Under the pieces are notes generated by a model. That model was given only the letters and a program-made list of their open reading frames with translations. It was not told the origin of the DNA and ran no database searches. From the NCBI RefSeq assembly GCF_905171765.1, contig NC_053392.1, positions 345,542,995-345,606,994 of the forward strand: 64,000 nt of DNA, given 5' to 3'. The DNA is from Bufo bufo (Eukaryota > Chordata > Amphibia > Anura > Bufonidae). Below, one piece after another: positions 22,091-32,027 of the stretch. The translations under genes were made by a program, and so were the position numbers. Numbering within the stretch: the first letter of the stretch is position 1; every line of letters starts with the position of its first letter.

Positions 22091-23074
22091 ACATCGGCTA
22101 ACAGTAAAATATTTGTCAAAAGTAAATGAAAAAATGAGAAATTCCAACATTAGCCACTAGGGGTCAGCAACAGTTTGTAGATCAATTTAATTCCACAGAG
22201 TCCTGAATCTGCACCTGATTAAACATTTTAAATGAATATCAATGTAAAAACTGTTACCTATGCCGTGAAGATGGGACGGTTTCTTAGCACACAAAACATT
22301 ATGGCCAGTAGTAGTATTGTAGTATTTTTAAGCCATGTCACCAGTATTCTAATTGGTTTAGCTTTTTTTGTAATACTAAGAGCAGGAACAAGACAGATGG
22401 TTTTTTTTCTTTGTAAGATTTGTGATGACACTGTAACAGTGATTGAAATACATGTGGTATGTGGTGTGCAGCAAAGACTACACATTTTGCAGCAAGTACA
22501 TGTGAATCACATGGTTTTTATGTACTTCATCTGTATTCGCCATGGAAAAAACACCCTTGTCTCCATTTTTATGACTTCCCATTGAATTCAAAACATTTGA
22601 CACAAATGACACAAAGGTGTTGAAGAAAAAACTGAGTGTCCGTTACAGTGTCTCCATTCTATTTGGTCACAAACATGAATGGACCACAAAGCATGAACAT
22701 ATAATATTTAGAATACATACATCTGGTACGTGTGACCTAGGGTCATGCTGTATAAACTCTGAACTCTGCTGACGTATCGTACAAATCAGCACCCTTCTGG
22801 CGGTGAAGTTGGAATACCAGCATACATACAGCATATGAATGAGCAGTCCACAATTTTTTTCTGTTGTATTTAAGAAAATATGGGCCTCCATATGAAATTG
22901 GAGATAATGTAGAGGCCTCTATGACTGGCCTTGTATAGTGTTGTAATAAGTCCATGTGCACACGTTGTAAGTCATGCTCTGACCATTTCAGACACTCCAG
23001 AGATCAGGCTTCCATTTACCAGTAGATGTTTGTCCATTATTAGTGGTGGTCACATATTGGTAATATGTTGACTC
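22091..23074. other. Intron, no recognisable gene
   Basis: The 117-codon + ORF at 22232 has no splice-site context or family motif. The 5' part may still include decayed Penelope sequence. Confidence 0.4.
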
Positions 23075-23672
23075 TAGGGCCCCTTTAGACTGCCCGATGG
23101 AGTAGGCGATTGTCCGGAAGGAAGCGTTTCTTCTCGACAATCGCCTCCTCGGCAGTTCAGGAGAAGGCTGCATTTACCTGCAGTGATCCCCTCCACAGTA
23201 TGAGAACAAGGGATCGCTAATGTCATTGCTCATCCTCATATAGCGGTATTGTTTCTGGGCATCCGATGAACGAACAAAATGCTCGTTGTTCGGTTAATAC
23301 AATCGTTGGTGCAATTCACCTGAATGATCATTTCTGGGCAGCAGATCGTGCTGTATAAACTGCCTCTGCTGCCCAGAAACAGCTGTATGAGAACAAGCAA
23401 TGGCAATAGCAATCGCTGCTCCCCATACTGTGGAGGGGATCGCTGCATGTAAATGCATCTTCTCCTCCAATGACAAGCAGACAGTAAAACCTCCCTCCTG
23501 ACAATCGCCTGCTCCATTGGGCAGTGTAATGGGGCCCTTAGGGGACCACACCAATTATGAATGAGTGTTTTGCTTGTTCATCAGGTGATCGCCAGCAATT
23601 ATTGGCAACAATAAGCATTCGGACAAACGCAATAATCTGCCCAACAATCGGGCAGTATAAAAAGGGCCTTTA
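23075..23672. mobile_element. MITE, GGGCCCCTTTAGACTGCCCGA termini
   Basis: Left GGGCCCCTTTAGACTGCCCGAT and right ATCGGGCAGTATAAAAAGGGCC are inverted; the flanking triplets are CTA and TTA, so the target duplication is imperfect. Inner arms share GCGATTGTC / GACAATCGCCT and GATCGCTGC words. It ends 130 bp upstream of an NT5DC1 exon. Confidence 0.75.
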
Positions 23673-23801
23673 GAAGGGTCACCTTAAAGATTGCACCTTC
23701 CACTAGAGTTCCGAGTGAATGACACTGCGGTATGTGTGCATAGCAACCAATAGTAACATCTTCAACACAAATCAAACAAAACTGTGTTTCTGTTATTATA
23801 G

Positions 23802-23976
23802 AAAATTGTGGAACGTATTTTCCAACTGTGAAGAAGGACCCAGGCAAATATTTAAAGACATGTCCTGAGTCTTTGAAAAACTGGTTAAGGAGTCTGAAAA
23901 ATGCTGGAAAAACCGTTTTGTTAATCACTAGCTCACACAGCGACTACTGCCGGCTTCTGTGTGAACACATTTTAGG
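23802..23976 (+). CDS. nt5dc1: NT5DC1 internal exon (first of three in window)
   Basis: This is an internal coding exon of the host gene. The acceptor AG is at 23800-23801 and a GTAAGT donor starts at 23977. The exon is 175 bp: two bases of a split codon, 57 stop-free codons, then two bases (GG). The peptide contains LKNAGKTVLLITSSHSDYCR, which I recognise as the conserved core of NT5DC1, a haloacid dehalogenase (HAD) fold protein of the cytosolic 5'-nucleotidase group. The VLLITSS stretch fits HAD motif II (hydrophobic strand ending in Thr/Ser). Its trailing GG joins the first base of the exon at 29854 to make a Gly codon, continuing the family sequence exactly. The substrate of NT5DC1 is not established. 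The preceding exon was not found between 1 and 23801, so that stretch is taken to be intron. A - strand ORF over this exon is its antisense shadow. Confidence 0.93.
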
Positions 23977-24043
23977 GTAAGTCATAATATATATATTTTT
24001 TTTTTCATTCATTTGAATTGACTTGCATTCTGATTACTCATGC

Positions 24044-24471
24044 TATGTCTCAGGGTTCTCAGTTGTCCACAACTTATAGAGATATGCCCCCGTTTCACCA
24101 GAAATCAAATTTTTATAATATGCTAATTAGCCTCTAGGAGCGGGGGGGGGGGCGTTGTTCCTGCTCCTAGAGGCTCCGTTCTCCCACCTTTGTCGCCTCC
24201 CTCCAAGTCCTGATTGACAGGGCCAGGCAGCGCTCCCATCTGACTGCCAGCCCTGTGCTCTGGTGAAATCTCACGATGTTCAGTATTCGGCGCAGGCGCG
24301 GTGAGGAATCTGGTAGCCTGCGAGCATCTTTCCCTTACCGCGCCTGCGCCGAATACTGAACATTGTGAGATTTCACCAGAGCACAGGGCTGGCAGACAGA
24401 GGTTCAGCTGAAATTAGCACATTGCTTATGTCAGCTAGCTTAATAGTATTACATCTGGTGACAGAATCCCT
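24044..24471. mobile_element. TTAA-type MITE, one clear end
   Basis: The right end GGTGACAGAATCCCT is followed by TTAA (24472-24475). Inside, GAATACTGAACATTGTGAGATTTCACCAGAGC at 24352-24383 is complementary to 24260-24290, forming a hairpin whose arms carry GGCGCAGGCGCGGT. The left terminus is eroded. Confidence 0.65.
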
Positions 24472-24693
24472 TTAAAACAGCTGCATGTACTTATTAGATG
24501 CAGTGCAGGCAGAGATTGTGTGTATTTTCGTGTGTTTTGGATCTTTTTCCATCCCTCTGCTTTCCATATGAAAATATGTCTTTGCTTTCTAAGCAGGCAA
24601 GCTGAGCTTTTTGCAAATCTTATGCTTTGGTCAGCAGTCTTAGCCAATCGGATGTCTCCAGACTTCTCCATTCCCTCCTCTCTCACGGCCTAA

Positions 24694-25090
24694 GGCCTCA
24701 TGCACACGACCGTTGTGTGCACCCGTGGCCGTTGTTCCGTTTTCCGTGATTTTCTGCAGACCCATTGACTTTCAATGGGTCCGTTGAAAACTCGGAAAAT
24801 GCACTGTTTGTCATCCGCCTCCGTGATCCGTGTATCCTGTCCGTCAAAAAAATAGGACCTGTCCTATTTTTTTGACGGACAACGGTTCGTGGACCCATTC
24901 AAGTCAATGGGTCCATGAAAAAACACGGATGCACACAAGATTGGCATCCGTGTCCGTGATCCGTGTCCGTAGGCTACTTTCATACAGACGGATCCGAAGA
25001 TCCGTCTGCATAAAAGCTTTTTCAGAGCTGAGTTTTCCCTTCGTGAAAACTCAAATCCGACAGTATATTCTAACACAGAGGTGTTCCCAT
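24694..25090. mobile_element. Left part of a GGCCTCATGCACACGACCG MITE
   Basis: After TAA (24691-24693) it follows the element at 18862 closely (GTTGTGTGCACCCGTG, CCATTGACTTTCAATGGGTCC, GACGGACAACGG) and then an ATCCGACAGTATATTCTAACA block like the one inside that element. The right half is missing, replaced at about 25100 by GGTGGCCAGT repeat units. Confidence 0.75.
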
Positions 25091-25236
25091 GGTGACCCCC
25101 CTCCCTCCCCAGTTTTAATTTCATTGGTGGCCAGTCCGGCCGCCCTCCCTCACTCTATTGTATTATCATTGGTGGCCAGTGTGCGCCCCCCCTCTATTGT
25201 ATTAATATCATCCTCCCCTCTCCCCCCTCCTTTTGA
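25091..25236. repeat. C-rich repeat, CATTGGTGGCCAGT units
   Basis: Two copies of TCATTGGTGGCCAGT with C-runs and CTCTATTGTATTA spaced about 50 bp apart, as at 1-120. It is fused to the broken end of a Tc1 copy. Confidence 0.6.
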
Positions 25237-25419
25237 TCTCGTTGTGCAGCGTTTTCTGCCACACTTTTTCCTTCCCACAGACTTCCCACTGAGGTGCCTT
25301 GATACAGCACTCTGGGAACAGCCTATTCGTTCAGAAATTTCTTTCTGTGTCTTACCCTCTTGCTTGAGGGTGTCAATGATGGCCTTCTGGACAGCAGTCA
25401 GGTCGGCAGTCTTACCCAT
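25237..25419 (-). pseudogene. Tc1 transposase N-terminal fragment
   Basis: From an ATG at 25417-25419 the - strand reads MGKTADLTAVQKAIIDTLKQ, then ISERIGCSQSAVSRHLSG, a clear helix-turn-helix, and CGRKRCTTRS, the start of the second DNA-binding subdomain. The fragment ends abruptly at about 25237 where the C-rich repeat begins. No catalytic domain. Confidence 0.88.
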
Positions 25420-25745
25420 GATTGTGGTTTTGAGTAATGAACCAGGCTGGGAGTTTTTAAAAGCCTCAGGAATCTTTTGCAGGTGTTTAGAGTTAATTAG
25501 TTGATTCAGATGATTAGGTTAATAGCTCGTTTAGAGAACCTTTTCATGATATGCAAATTTTTGGAGATAGGAATTTTGGGTTTTCATGAGCTGTATGCCA
25601 AAATCATCAATATTAAAACAAGAAAAGGCTTGAACTACTTCAGTTGTGTGTAATGAATCTAAAATATATGAAAGTCTAATGTTTATCAGTACATTACAGA
25701 AAATAATGAACTTTATCACAATATGCTCATTTTTTTTAGAAGGAC

Positions 25746-25748
<3 letters not shown>
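25237..25748 (-). mobile_element. 5' end of a Tc1/mariner element
   Basis: The terminus CAGGTCCTTCTAAAAAAAAT, reading leftward from 25748 next to TA (25749-25750), is a known Tc1/mariner end. It is followed by ATTGTGATAAAGTTCATTAT and then by the start of the transposase. The element breaks off at about 25237, so about two thirds is missing. Confidence 0.85.
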
Positions 25749-25776
<28 letters not shown>

Positions 25777-25777
25777 C
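25747..25777. repeat. (TA)n microsatellite
   Basis: About 14 TA units between the Tc1 terminus and the inverted Penelope-type repeat. A matching tract lies at 28014-28041. Confidence 0.92.
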
Positions 25778-25961
25778 AAATAGCAAATACCGCAGCAGCA
25801 CAGTCAGACAGTGTGCACTGGGTGCAATTCCTCACAGAGGCCGGCTTCTCCTCCACGATATATACTTTCCAAAGAATGAGGCAGCACTTCCAGATTTCAG
25901 TGGCGGGGTGACGACCCCAAAAACTTTATTCCCAGCAACGCATCCTATGACAATTAAAATA

Positions 25962-27512
25962 CACTGCGTGCAGAATTATTAGGCAAATGAGTATTTTGAC
26001 CACATCATCCTCTTTATGCATGTTGTCTTACTCCAAGCTGTATAGGCTCGAAAGCCTACTACCAATTAAGCATATTAGGTGATGTGCATCTCTGTAATGA
26101 GAAGGGGTGTGGTCTAATGACATCAACACCCTATATTAGGTGTGCATAATTATTAGGCAACTTCCTTTCCTTTGGCAAAATCGGTCAAAAGAAGGACTTG
26201 ACAGGCTCAGAAAAGTCAAAAATAGTGAGATATTTTGCAGAGGGATGCAGCACTCTTAAAATTGCAAAGCTTCTGAAGCGTGATCATCGAACAATCAAGC
26301 GTTTCATTCAAAATAGTCAACAGGGTCGCAAGAAGCGTGTGGAAAAACCAAGGCGCAAAATAACTGCCCATGAACTGAGAAAAGTCAAGCGTGCAGCTGC
26401 CAAGATGCCACTTGCCACCAGTTTGGCCATATTTCAGAGCTGCAACATCACTGGAGTGCCCAAAAGCACAAGGTGTGCAATACTCAGAGACATGGCCAAG
26501 GTAAGAAAGGCTGAAAGACGACCACCACTGAACAAGACACACAAGCTGAAACGTCAAGACTGGGCCAAGAAATATCTCAAGACTGATTTTTCTAAGGTTT
26601 TATGGACTGATGAAATGAGAGTGAGTCTTGATGGGCCAGATGGATGATTGGTAAAGGGCAGAGAGCTCCAGTCCGACTCAGACGCCAGCAAGGTGAAGGT
26701 GGAGTACTGGTTTGGGCTGGTATCATCAAAGATGAGCTTGTGGAGCCTTTTCGGGTTGAGGATGGAGTCAAGCTCAACTCCCAGTCCTACTGCCAGTTTC
26801 TGGAAGATACCTTCTTCAAGCAGTGGTACAGGAAGAAGTCTGCATCCTTCAAGAAAAACATGATTTTCATGCAGGACAATGCTCCATCACACACGTCCAA
26901 GTACTCCACAGCGTGGCTGGCAAGAAAGGGTATAAAAGAAGAAAATCTAATGACATGGCCTCCTTGTTCACCTGATCTGAACCCCATTGAGAACCTGTGG
27001 TCCATCATCAAATGGGAGATTTACAAGGAGGGAAAACAGTACACCTCTCTGAACAGTGTCTGGGAGGCTGTGGTTGCTGCTGCACGCAATGTTGATGGTG
27101 AACAGATCAAAACACTGACAGAATCCATGGATGGCAGGCTTTTGAGTGTCCTTGCAAAGAAAGGTGGCTATATTGGTCACTGATTTGTTTTTGTTTTGTT
27201 TTTGAATGTCAGAAATGTATATTTGTGAATGTTGAGATGTTATATTGGTTTCACTGGTAAAAATAAATAATTGAAATGGGTATATATTTTTTTTTTTGTT
27301 AAGTTGCCTAATAATTATGCACAGTAATAGTCACCTGCACACACAGATATCCCCCTAAAATAGCTAAAACTAAAAACAAACTAAAAACTACTTCCAAAAA
27401 TATTCAGCTTTGATATTAATGAGTTTATTGGGTTCATTGAGAACATGGTTGTTGTTCAATAATAAAATTAATCCTCAAAAATACAACTTGCCTAATAATT
27501 CTGCACTCCCTG
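25962..27512 (+). mobile_element. Tc1/mariner element of DD37E type with doubled terminal repeats
   Basis: The ends carry GTGCAGAATTATTAGGCAA in inverted orientation, flanked by TA (25960-25961, 27513-27514). A second inner copy lies at each end: GTGTGCATAATTATTAGGCAA at 26138-26158 and its inverse at 27302-27322. Two repeats per end is the IR/DR arrangement known from Sleeping Beauty-like elements. At 1551 bp and with only one obvious frameshift, it is among the best preserved DNA transposons here. Confidence 0.9.
26198..27183 (+). pseudogene. DD37E Tc1/mariner transposase, one frameshift
   Basis: The product is a DDE transposase. Residues 1-60 form a helix-turn-helix (CSTLKIAKLLKRDHRTIKRF), followed by a second HTH and the RRPPLNKTHKLKR linker. 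The first catalytic Asp is in VLWTDEMRVSLDGPDG, after which a small deletion at about 26640-26648 shifts the frame. The second frame resumes with GQRAPVRLRRQQGEGGV, the second Asp in MIFMQDNAPSHTSK, and the Glu in SPDLNPIENLWS. I count 37 residues between the second Asp and the Glu, hence DD37E. The C-terminus ends at a TGA at 27181. No in-frame ATG is visible near 26198 (the codon is TTG), so the natural start is uncertain. Confidence 0.9.
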
Positions 27513-27910
27513 TAGTTAGACTCATTGGCGGTATGTTGCACTATTTTAATTGTCATAGGATGCAGCTGTATCCTTCTTAATATGTTTTTTTAACCCCTTA
27601 CACACTGAGCACGTCTATATTCACATGTGTTAAGATCTATGTCCCCTGATTGTTTGAAGTTAGGGGCTATAGGTATTTGTATAGGAAATGTTACCTGTAC
27701 TGTATAACACTAATTGTTTATATGATCACCAGAAATATGTGTTACATATTTTATATTTGAGATGTATAAGGATTTATCACCAGTATTTATTTTGCACTGA
27801 ATGTCATGTGATGTTATCTCTGAAAATCATGTGACTTTATTGTTATCATGTGAGTTCACTAATTGCACTTGTTTGCACTGAGTTGTGGGTATTATGCACT
27901 GTTGTGTAGC

Positions 27911-27942
27911 TTGACAAAGGCCTCATTGAGTAGGCCGAAACG
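27911..27942 (+). ncRNA. Penelope-type GAAAC motif, hammerhead-like relic
   Basis: TTGACAAA, a GGCC...GGCC stem of 4 bp, then GAAACG stand in the order of a hammerhead core, but the CUGANGA box is not intact. Known Penelope-like terminal repeats have such a motif; catalytic activity is doubtful. Confidence 0.4.
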
Positions 27943-28013
27943 TTGCTGGGAATAAAGTTTTTGGGGTCGTCACCCTGCCACTGAAATCTGGAAGTGCTGC
28001 CTCATTCTTTGGA

Positions 28014-28016
28014 AAG

Positions 28017-28041
<25 letters not shown>
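28014..28041. repeat. (TA)n microsatellite
   Basis: TA units followed by CACACACA, between the Penelope-type repeat and the next Tc1 element. Confidence 0.92.
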
Positions 28042-28046
<5 letters not shown>

Positions 28047-28048
<2 letters not shown>

Positions 28049-29693
28049 GTCAGGTCCATAAATTTTGGGACATCAACACAATTCTAACATTTTTGGCTCT
28101 ATACACCACCACAGAGGATTTTTTAAATGAATCGAACAAGATGTGCTTTAATTGCAGACTGTCAGCTTTAATTTTAGGGTATTTACATCCAAATCAGGTG
28201 AACGGTGTAGGAATTACAACAGTTTGCATATGTGCCTCCCACTTGGTAAGGGGCCAAAAGTAATGGGACAATTGACTTCGCAGCTGTTCCATGGCCAGGT
28301 GTGTGTTATTCCTTCATTATCCCAATTACAATGAGCAGATAAAAGGTCCAGAGTTCATTTCATGTGTGCTATTTGCATTTGGAATCTGTTGCTGTCAACT
28401 CTCAAGATGAGATCCAAAGAACTGTCACTATCAGTGAAGCAAGCCATCATTAGGCAAAAAAAAAAAAAAAAACATCAGAGAGGAAGCAAAAACATTAGGT
28501 GTGGCCAAAATCAACTGTTTGGACCATTCTTAAAAATTAGGAACACATCGGTGAGCTCAGCGGCACCAAAAGACCCGGAAGATCAAGGAAAACAACTGTG
28601 GTGGATAACCGAAGAATTATTTCCCTGGTGAAGAAAACACCCTTCACAACAGTTGGCCAGATCAAGGAAACTCTCCAGGATGTAGGTGTATGTGTGTCAA
28701 AGTCAACAATCAAGAGAAGACTTCACCAGAGTGAATACAGAGGGTTCACCACAAGATGTAAACCATTGGTGAGCCTCAAAAACAGAAAGGCCAGATTACA
28801 GTTTGTCAAACGACATCTAAAAAAGCCTTCACAGTTCTGGAACAACATCCTATCGACAGATGAGACCAAGATCAACTTGTACCAGAGTGATGGGAAGAGA
28901 AGAGTATGGAGAAGGAAAGGAACTGCTCATGATCCCAAGCATACCACCTCATCAGTGAAGCATGGTGGTGGTAGTGTCATGGCGTGGGCATGTATGGCTG
29001 CCAATGGAACTGGTTCTCTTGTATTTATTGATGATGTGACTGCTGACAAAAGCAGCAGGAGGAATTCTGAAGTGTTTCGGGCAATATTATCTGCTCATAT
29101 TCAGCCAAATGCTTCAGAACTCATTGGACTGCGCTTCACAGTGCAGATGGACAATGACCCAAGGCATACTGCAAAAGCAACCAAAGAGTTTTTTAAGGGA
29201 AAGAAGTGGAATGTTATGCAATGGCCAAGTCAATCACCTGACCTGAATCCGATTGAGCATGCATTTCACTTGCTGAAGACTAAACTGAAGGGAAAATGCC
29301 CCAAGAACAAGCAGGAACTGAAGACAGTTGCAGTAGAGGCCTGGCAGAGCATCACCAGGGATGAAACCCAGTGTCTGGTGATGTCTATGCATTCCAGACT
29401 TCAGGCTGTAATTGACTGCAAAGGATTTGCAACCAAGTATTAAAAAGTGAAAGTTTGATTTATGATTATTATTATTATTATGTCCCATTACTTTTGGTCC
29501 CTTAACAAATGGGAGGCACATATGCAAACTGTTGTAATTCCTGCACCGTTCACCTGATTTGGATATAAATACCCTCAAATTAAAGCTGACAGTTTGCAGT
29601 TAAAGTTCGTTTCATTTCAAATCCATTGTGGTGGTGTATAGAGCCAAAAATGTTAGAATTGTGTCGATGTCCCAATATTTATGGACCTGACTG
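28047..29693 (+). mobile_element. Tc1 element with about 210 bp terminal inverted repeats
   Basis: CAGTCAGGTCCATAAATTTT at 28047 is matched by an inverted copy ending at 29693, next to TA. The inverted repeats extend through AACAGTTTGCATATGTGCCT and AAAAGTAATGGGACA, i.e. roughly 28047-28267 and 29484-29693, with few differences. The left TA target appears as CA in a CACA tract. Length (1647 bp) is normal for a Tc1 element. Confidence 0.93.
28407..29443 (+). pseudogene. DD34E Tc1 transposase, N-terminus shifted
   Basis: The ATG at 28407 starts MRSKELSLSVKQAIIR, then an expanded A run (28457-28472) shifts the frame and a stop occurs at about 28538. From 28598 the reading is open for 281 codons to a TAA at 29441. 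It contains GQIKETLQDVGVCVSKSTIK (second HTH), ILSTDETKINLYQSDGKRRV with the first Asp, GGGSVMAWACM, VQMDNDPRHTAKATKEFF with the second Asp, and SPDLNPIEHAFHLLK with the Glu. There are 34 residues between the last two, giving DD34E. All three catalytic residues are intact; only the DNA-binding N-terminus is damaged. Confidence 0.92.
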
Positions 29694-29853
29694 TATATAA
29701 CTAATGTAAAATGATAATCATTTCTATTATTATCATTTGTATTAATTTCACTATATAACACATCATGGGTGTCAAAATATATTTCTACATAGAAAAATGT
29801 ATTGTCTTATAGAAGGAATATCCCTGCTTCAATAGTTTTTTTTTTGTTTGTAG

Positions 29854-29951
29854 GAAGGATTTTGAGGAGCTTTTTGACATTATAATTACTAACGCCTTAA
29901 AGCCAGGATTTTTCTCTCTTACTCCTCAACAAAGACCATTCTGGACTCTTG
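29854..29951 (+). CDS. nt5dc1: NT5DC1 internal exon (second of three)
   Basis: This 98 bp exon follows a T-rich tract and an AG at 29852-29853, and is followed by GTAAGT at 29952. It supplies one base to the Gly codon started at 23976, then 32 codons, then the first base of a GAC codon completed at 45534-45535. The peptide has FEELFDIIITNALKPGFF, a signature NT5DC1 segment; the Lys in ALKPGFF probably corresponds to the HAD motif III lysine. It is flanked by a DD34E Tc1 copy 160 bp upstream and a MITE 350 bp downstream, so the splice sites have remained intact despite dense transposon insertion. No stop or frameshift is seen. Confidence 0.93.
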
Positions 29952-30299
29952 GTAAGTTTGTTCTTGTCATTGCATTAAAGAGATCAGATCACTAAATAAT
30001 AGCTAGATACTCACCTCTGTTTCCCTGCCGTGGCACTGCGAATTACAGAAATACATTGAGTGGACTTCAAGTTTGTGTTTAGAAGGTCCTCTATATTATG
30101 ATTGTGCACTCAGAAGTCCAGCCAATGTATTTCCGCTGTGACTGTCACCCTATTAGAGACATGGAGTCTATTCCAGCAGTACTATTTATGTAGCACTGCA
30201 CTATTCTTGCGGGAGGTGACAGACTCCCATTAATCTAAGTTTATAAATGTGTTGGCCCTTGGAGAAATGTCCAAAATCCGGTCTTAATAAATGTGCCCC
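29952..30299. other. Intron after NT5DC1 exon, nothing else seen
   Basis: Besides the GTAAGT donor at 29952, I see AATAAATGTGCCCC words common in frog repeats and no gene. Confidence 0.5.
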
Positions 30300-30302
30300 T
30301 TA

Positions 30303-30766
30303 GGCCTCTTTCACACGACCGTATGGCTTTTTCAGTGTTTTGCGGTCCGTTTTAAACGGATCCGTTGTTCCGTTTTTTGTTTCCGTTTCCGTTCCGTTTT
30401 TCCGTATGGCATATACAGTATACAGTAATTTCATAGAAAAAATTGGGCTGGGCATAACATTTTCAATAGATGGTTCCGCAAAAAACATAACGGATACGGA
30501 AGACATACGGATGCATTTCCGTATGCATTCCGTTTTTTTTGCGGACCCATTGACTATAATGGAGCCACGGAACGTGATTTGCGGCCAAATATAGGACATG
30601 TTCTACCTTTCAACGGAACGGAAATACGGAAACGGAATGCATACGGAGTACATTCTGTTTTTTTTGCGGAACCATTGAAATGAATGGTTCTGTATACGGA
30701 CCGTATACGGAACGCAAAAAATGGCCCGCGAAACGGAAAAAAAAAAACGGTCGTGTGAAAGAGGCC
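30303..30766. mobile_element. TTA-flanked MITE, GGCCTCTTTCACACGACCG
   Basis: GGCCTCTTTCACACGACCGT and its inverse ACGGTCGTGTGAAAGAGGCC are flanked by TTA at 30300-30302 and 30767-30769. The arms are made of CCGTATGCATTCCGT / ACGGAAAC words and hold CATTGACTATAATGG palindromes. Confidence 0.92.
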
Positions 30767-30769
30767 TTA

Positions 30770-31640
30770 GTGTAATTCTCATAGACTCCAATGCTAATGC
30801 GTTACAGTCTATGAGAGAAGCAATCTAATGATTGCTTGTTATAGTTCCCTAGGGAAAACTATTAAAAAGTGTAAAAAATAAAATGTATAAAAATTTAAAT
30901 CACTCCTCTTTCACCAAAATCTAAATAAAAATACATAATTAAAATAAGCATCATGTGCATCACGCTTTGTGAAGATGCTTGTGCTAATAAAATATAAAAA
31001 TATTTATCCCATACGACAAACGGCAAAACAGTTTTTTTGGTCCCTTTGCATACCACAAATTTTTTTATAAAAAGTGAGCTAAAAGTCTTACACTCCGAAA
31101 TGGTAAATTGCGAGGTATCTTCCCCATTATATCTCCAGTAGGAGTGTCTGGAGCTGGATAACCTATCACCACGTGACTTACGACTATAAGGTCTCTCAGC
31201 CCGAGAGCGACCATTGAACCTGTAGCCCTGTTAGAAAGATCCATTGATTCAGGATGATTTACTTTGCTGGATGGGTGAGGGGAGCCCATCCAGGGGAGAA
31301 TGTTTGGAGAAGCTCCATTAGGGATCTCAGAGGGAATGTTAGGAGTCTGCACTTTTTCAGTGGAGACGCCTCTGGTTCTGTTTCTGAGGCAGAAGGGTCC
31401 ATTGATGGGATAATGTGTCTGTTCTTGGGGGATCAGGTGGTGTGTCTGGAGGAAGGTCAGTATGGACTGGTCCCTGAAAAGGGGGGCCTTTGGGGATGGG
31501 GCTGGATTCAAAGGCACTTGAGGTGTTGGAAACCAAGGAACCAGGCAGCGAGGGGATAAGCGGCAAAGTTTGAGACTTGTTAGTCACATCAGTTCGTTGT
31601 GAGGGAAAACTGGAGTCCAAGGTCTGCTGGGAGCTTGACG
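30770..31640. other. Intron with an unrecognised - strand ORF region
   Basis: Between about 31620 and 31065 the - strand has two overlapping proline-rich ORFs (87 and 150 codons; for example PPDTPPDPPRTDT and LSNRATGSMVALGLRDLIVV). They could be a fragment of a retroelement gag-like gene, but I see no diagnostic motif. The first 300 bases are A/T-rich with nothing recognised. Confidence 0.35.
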
Positions 31641-31666
31641 GGATTTGCGATGTAGGAGTGCTGAAT

Positions 31667-31850
31667 TCATACGTCTGTGAGATCCCGGCCCGGAGTCCTG
31701 CTGAGTGCAGGAGCGCACGGCGTCATTGGTTGCTATGACGCCGTGCGATTCCTGCTGCCGCCGCAGTACAGTAATACACTGGTATGATCTATTCAGATCT
31801 GCACTCAGCAGGACTCCGGGCCGGGATCTCACAGACGTGTGAATTCAGAA
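31667..31850. mobile_element. Short palindromic hAT-type MITE
   Basis: Inverted ACGTCTGTGAGATCCCGG termini extend into CGGAGTCCTGCTGAGTGCAG arms; the centre has a second hairpin, GCGCACGGCGTCAT...ATGACGCCGTGCG. Just outside lie TGAATTCA on both sides (31660-31667 and 31842-31849 approximately), an 8 bp duplication of the hAT type. Confidence 0.72.
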
Positions 31851-31993
31851 GTAGACTGTTGGAAGCGGAAGCACAAGATGTGGGAACCCAAGCCACGCCC
31901 ACCCTCTATGCCGAGTAGTGTGAGCGAGCGGATCTCTGCTGGATGAAATCCCGTTCTTCTTAAAGCGGCAGAGCAGCGGAGGGTTTAGGCGCA

Positions 31994-32027
31994 AATGGCG
32001 ACAAGACTACAAAGTCTTGTCGCCATT
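31994..32027. repeat. Hairpin AAATGGCGACAAGACT
   Basis: AAATGGCGACAAGACT is followed after three bases by its inverse AGTCTTGTCGCCATTT, and TTGGTCGCCAT repeats the motif shortly after. It is probably the centre or end of a MITE. Confidence 0.8.

Larger units (their letters stand above)
25800..28018. mobile_element. Penelope-type inverted terminal repeats with nested DD37E element
   Basis: The segment 25866-25942 (from CTTTCCAAAGAATGAGGCAG to CCCAGCAACG) is the inverse of 27942-28018. A second inverted block, GCATCCTATGACAATTAAAAT at 25940-25960, pairs with 27543-27563. A DD37E element occupies 25962-27512. The longer right arm has GGCCGAAACG followed by TTGCTGGGAATAAAG, typical of Penelope-like terminal repeats. 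Both arms abut (TA)n tracts. No RT gene is left between them. Confidence 0.65.

Noticed and set aside
22232..22585. 117-codon hydrophobic + ORF considered as an NT5DC1 upstream exon or membrane protein
   Set aside because: It does not match NT5DC1, and there are no supporting splice sites or domain features.
23599..23928. 109-codon - strand ORF
   Set aside because: It is the antisense shadow of the NT5DC1 exon at 23802-23976.
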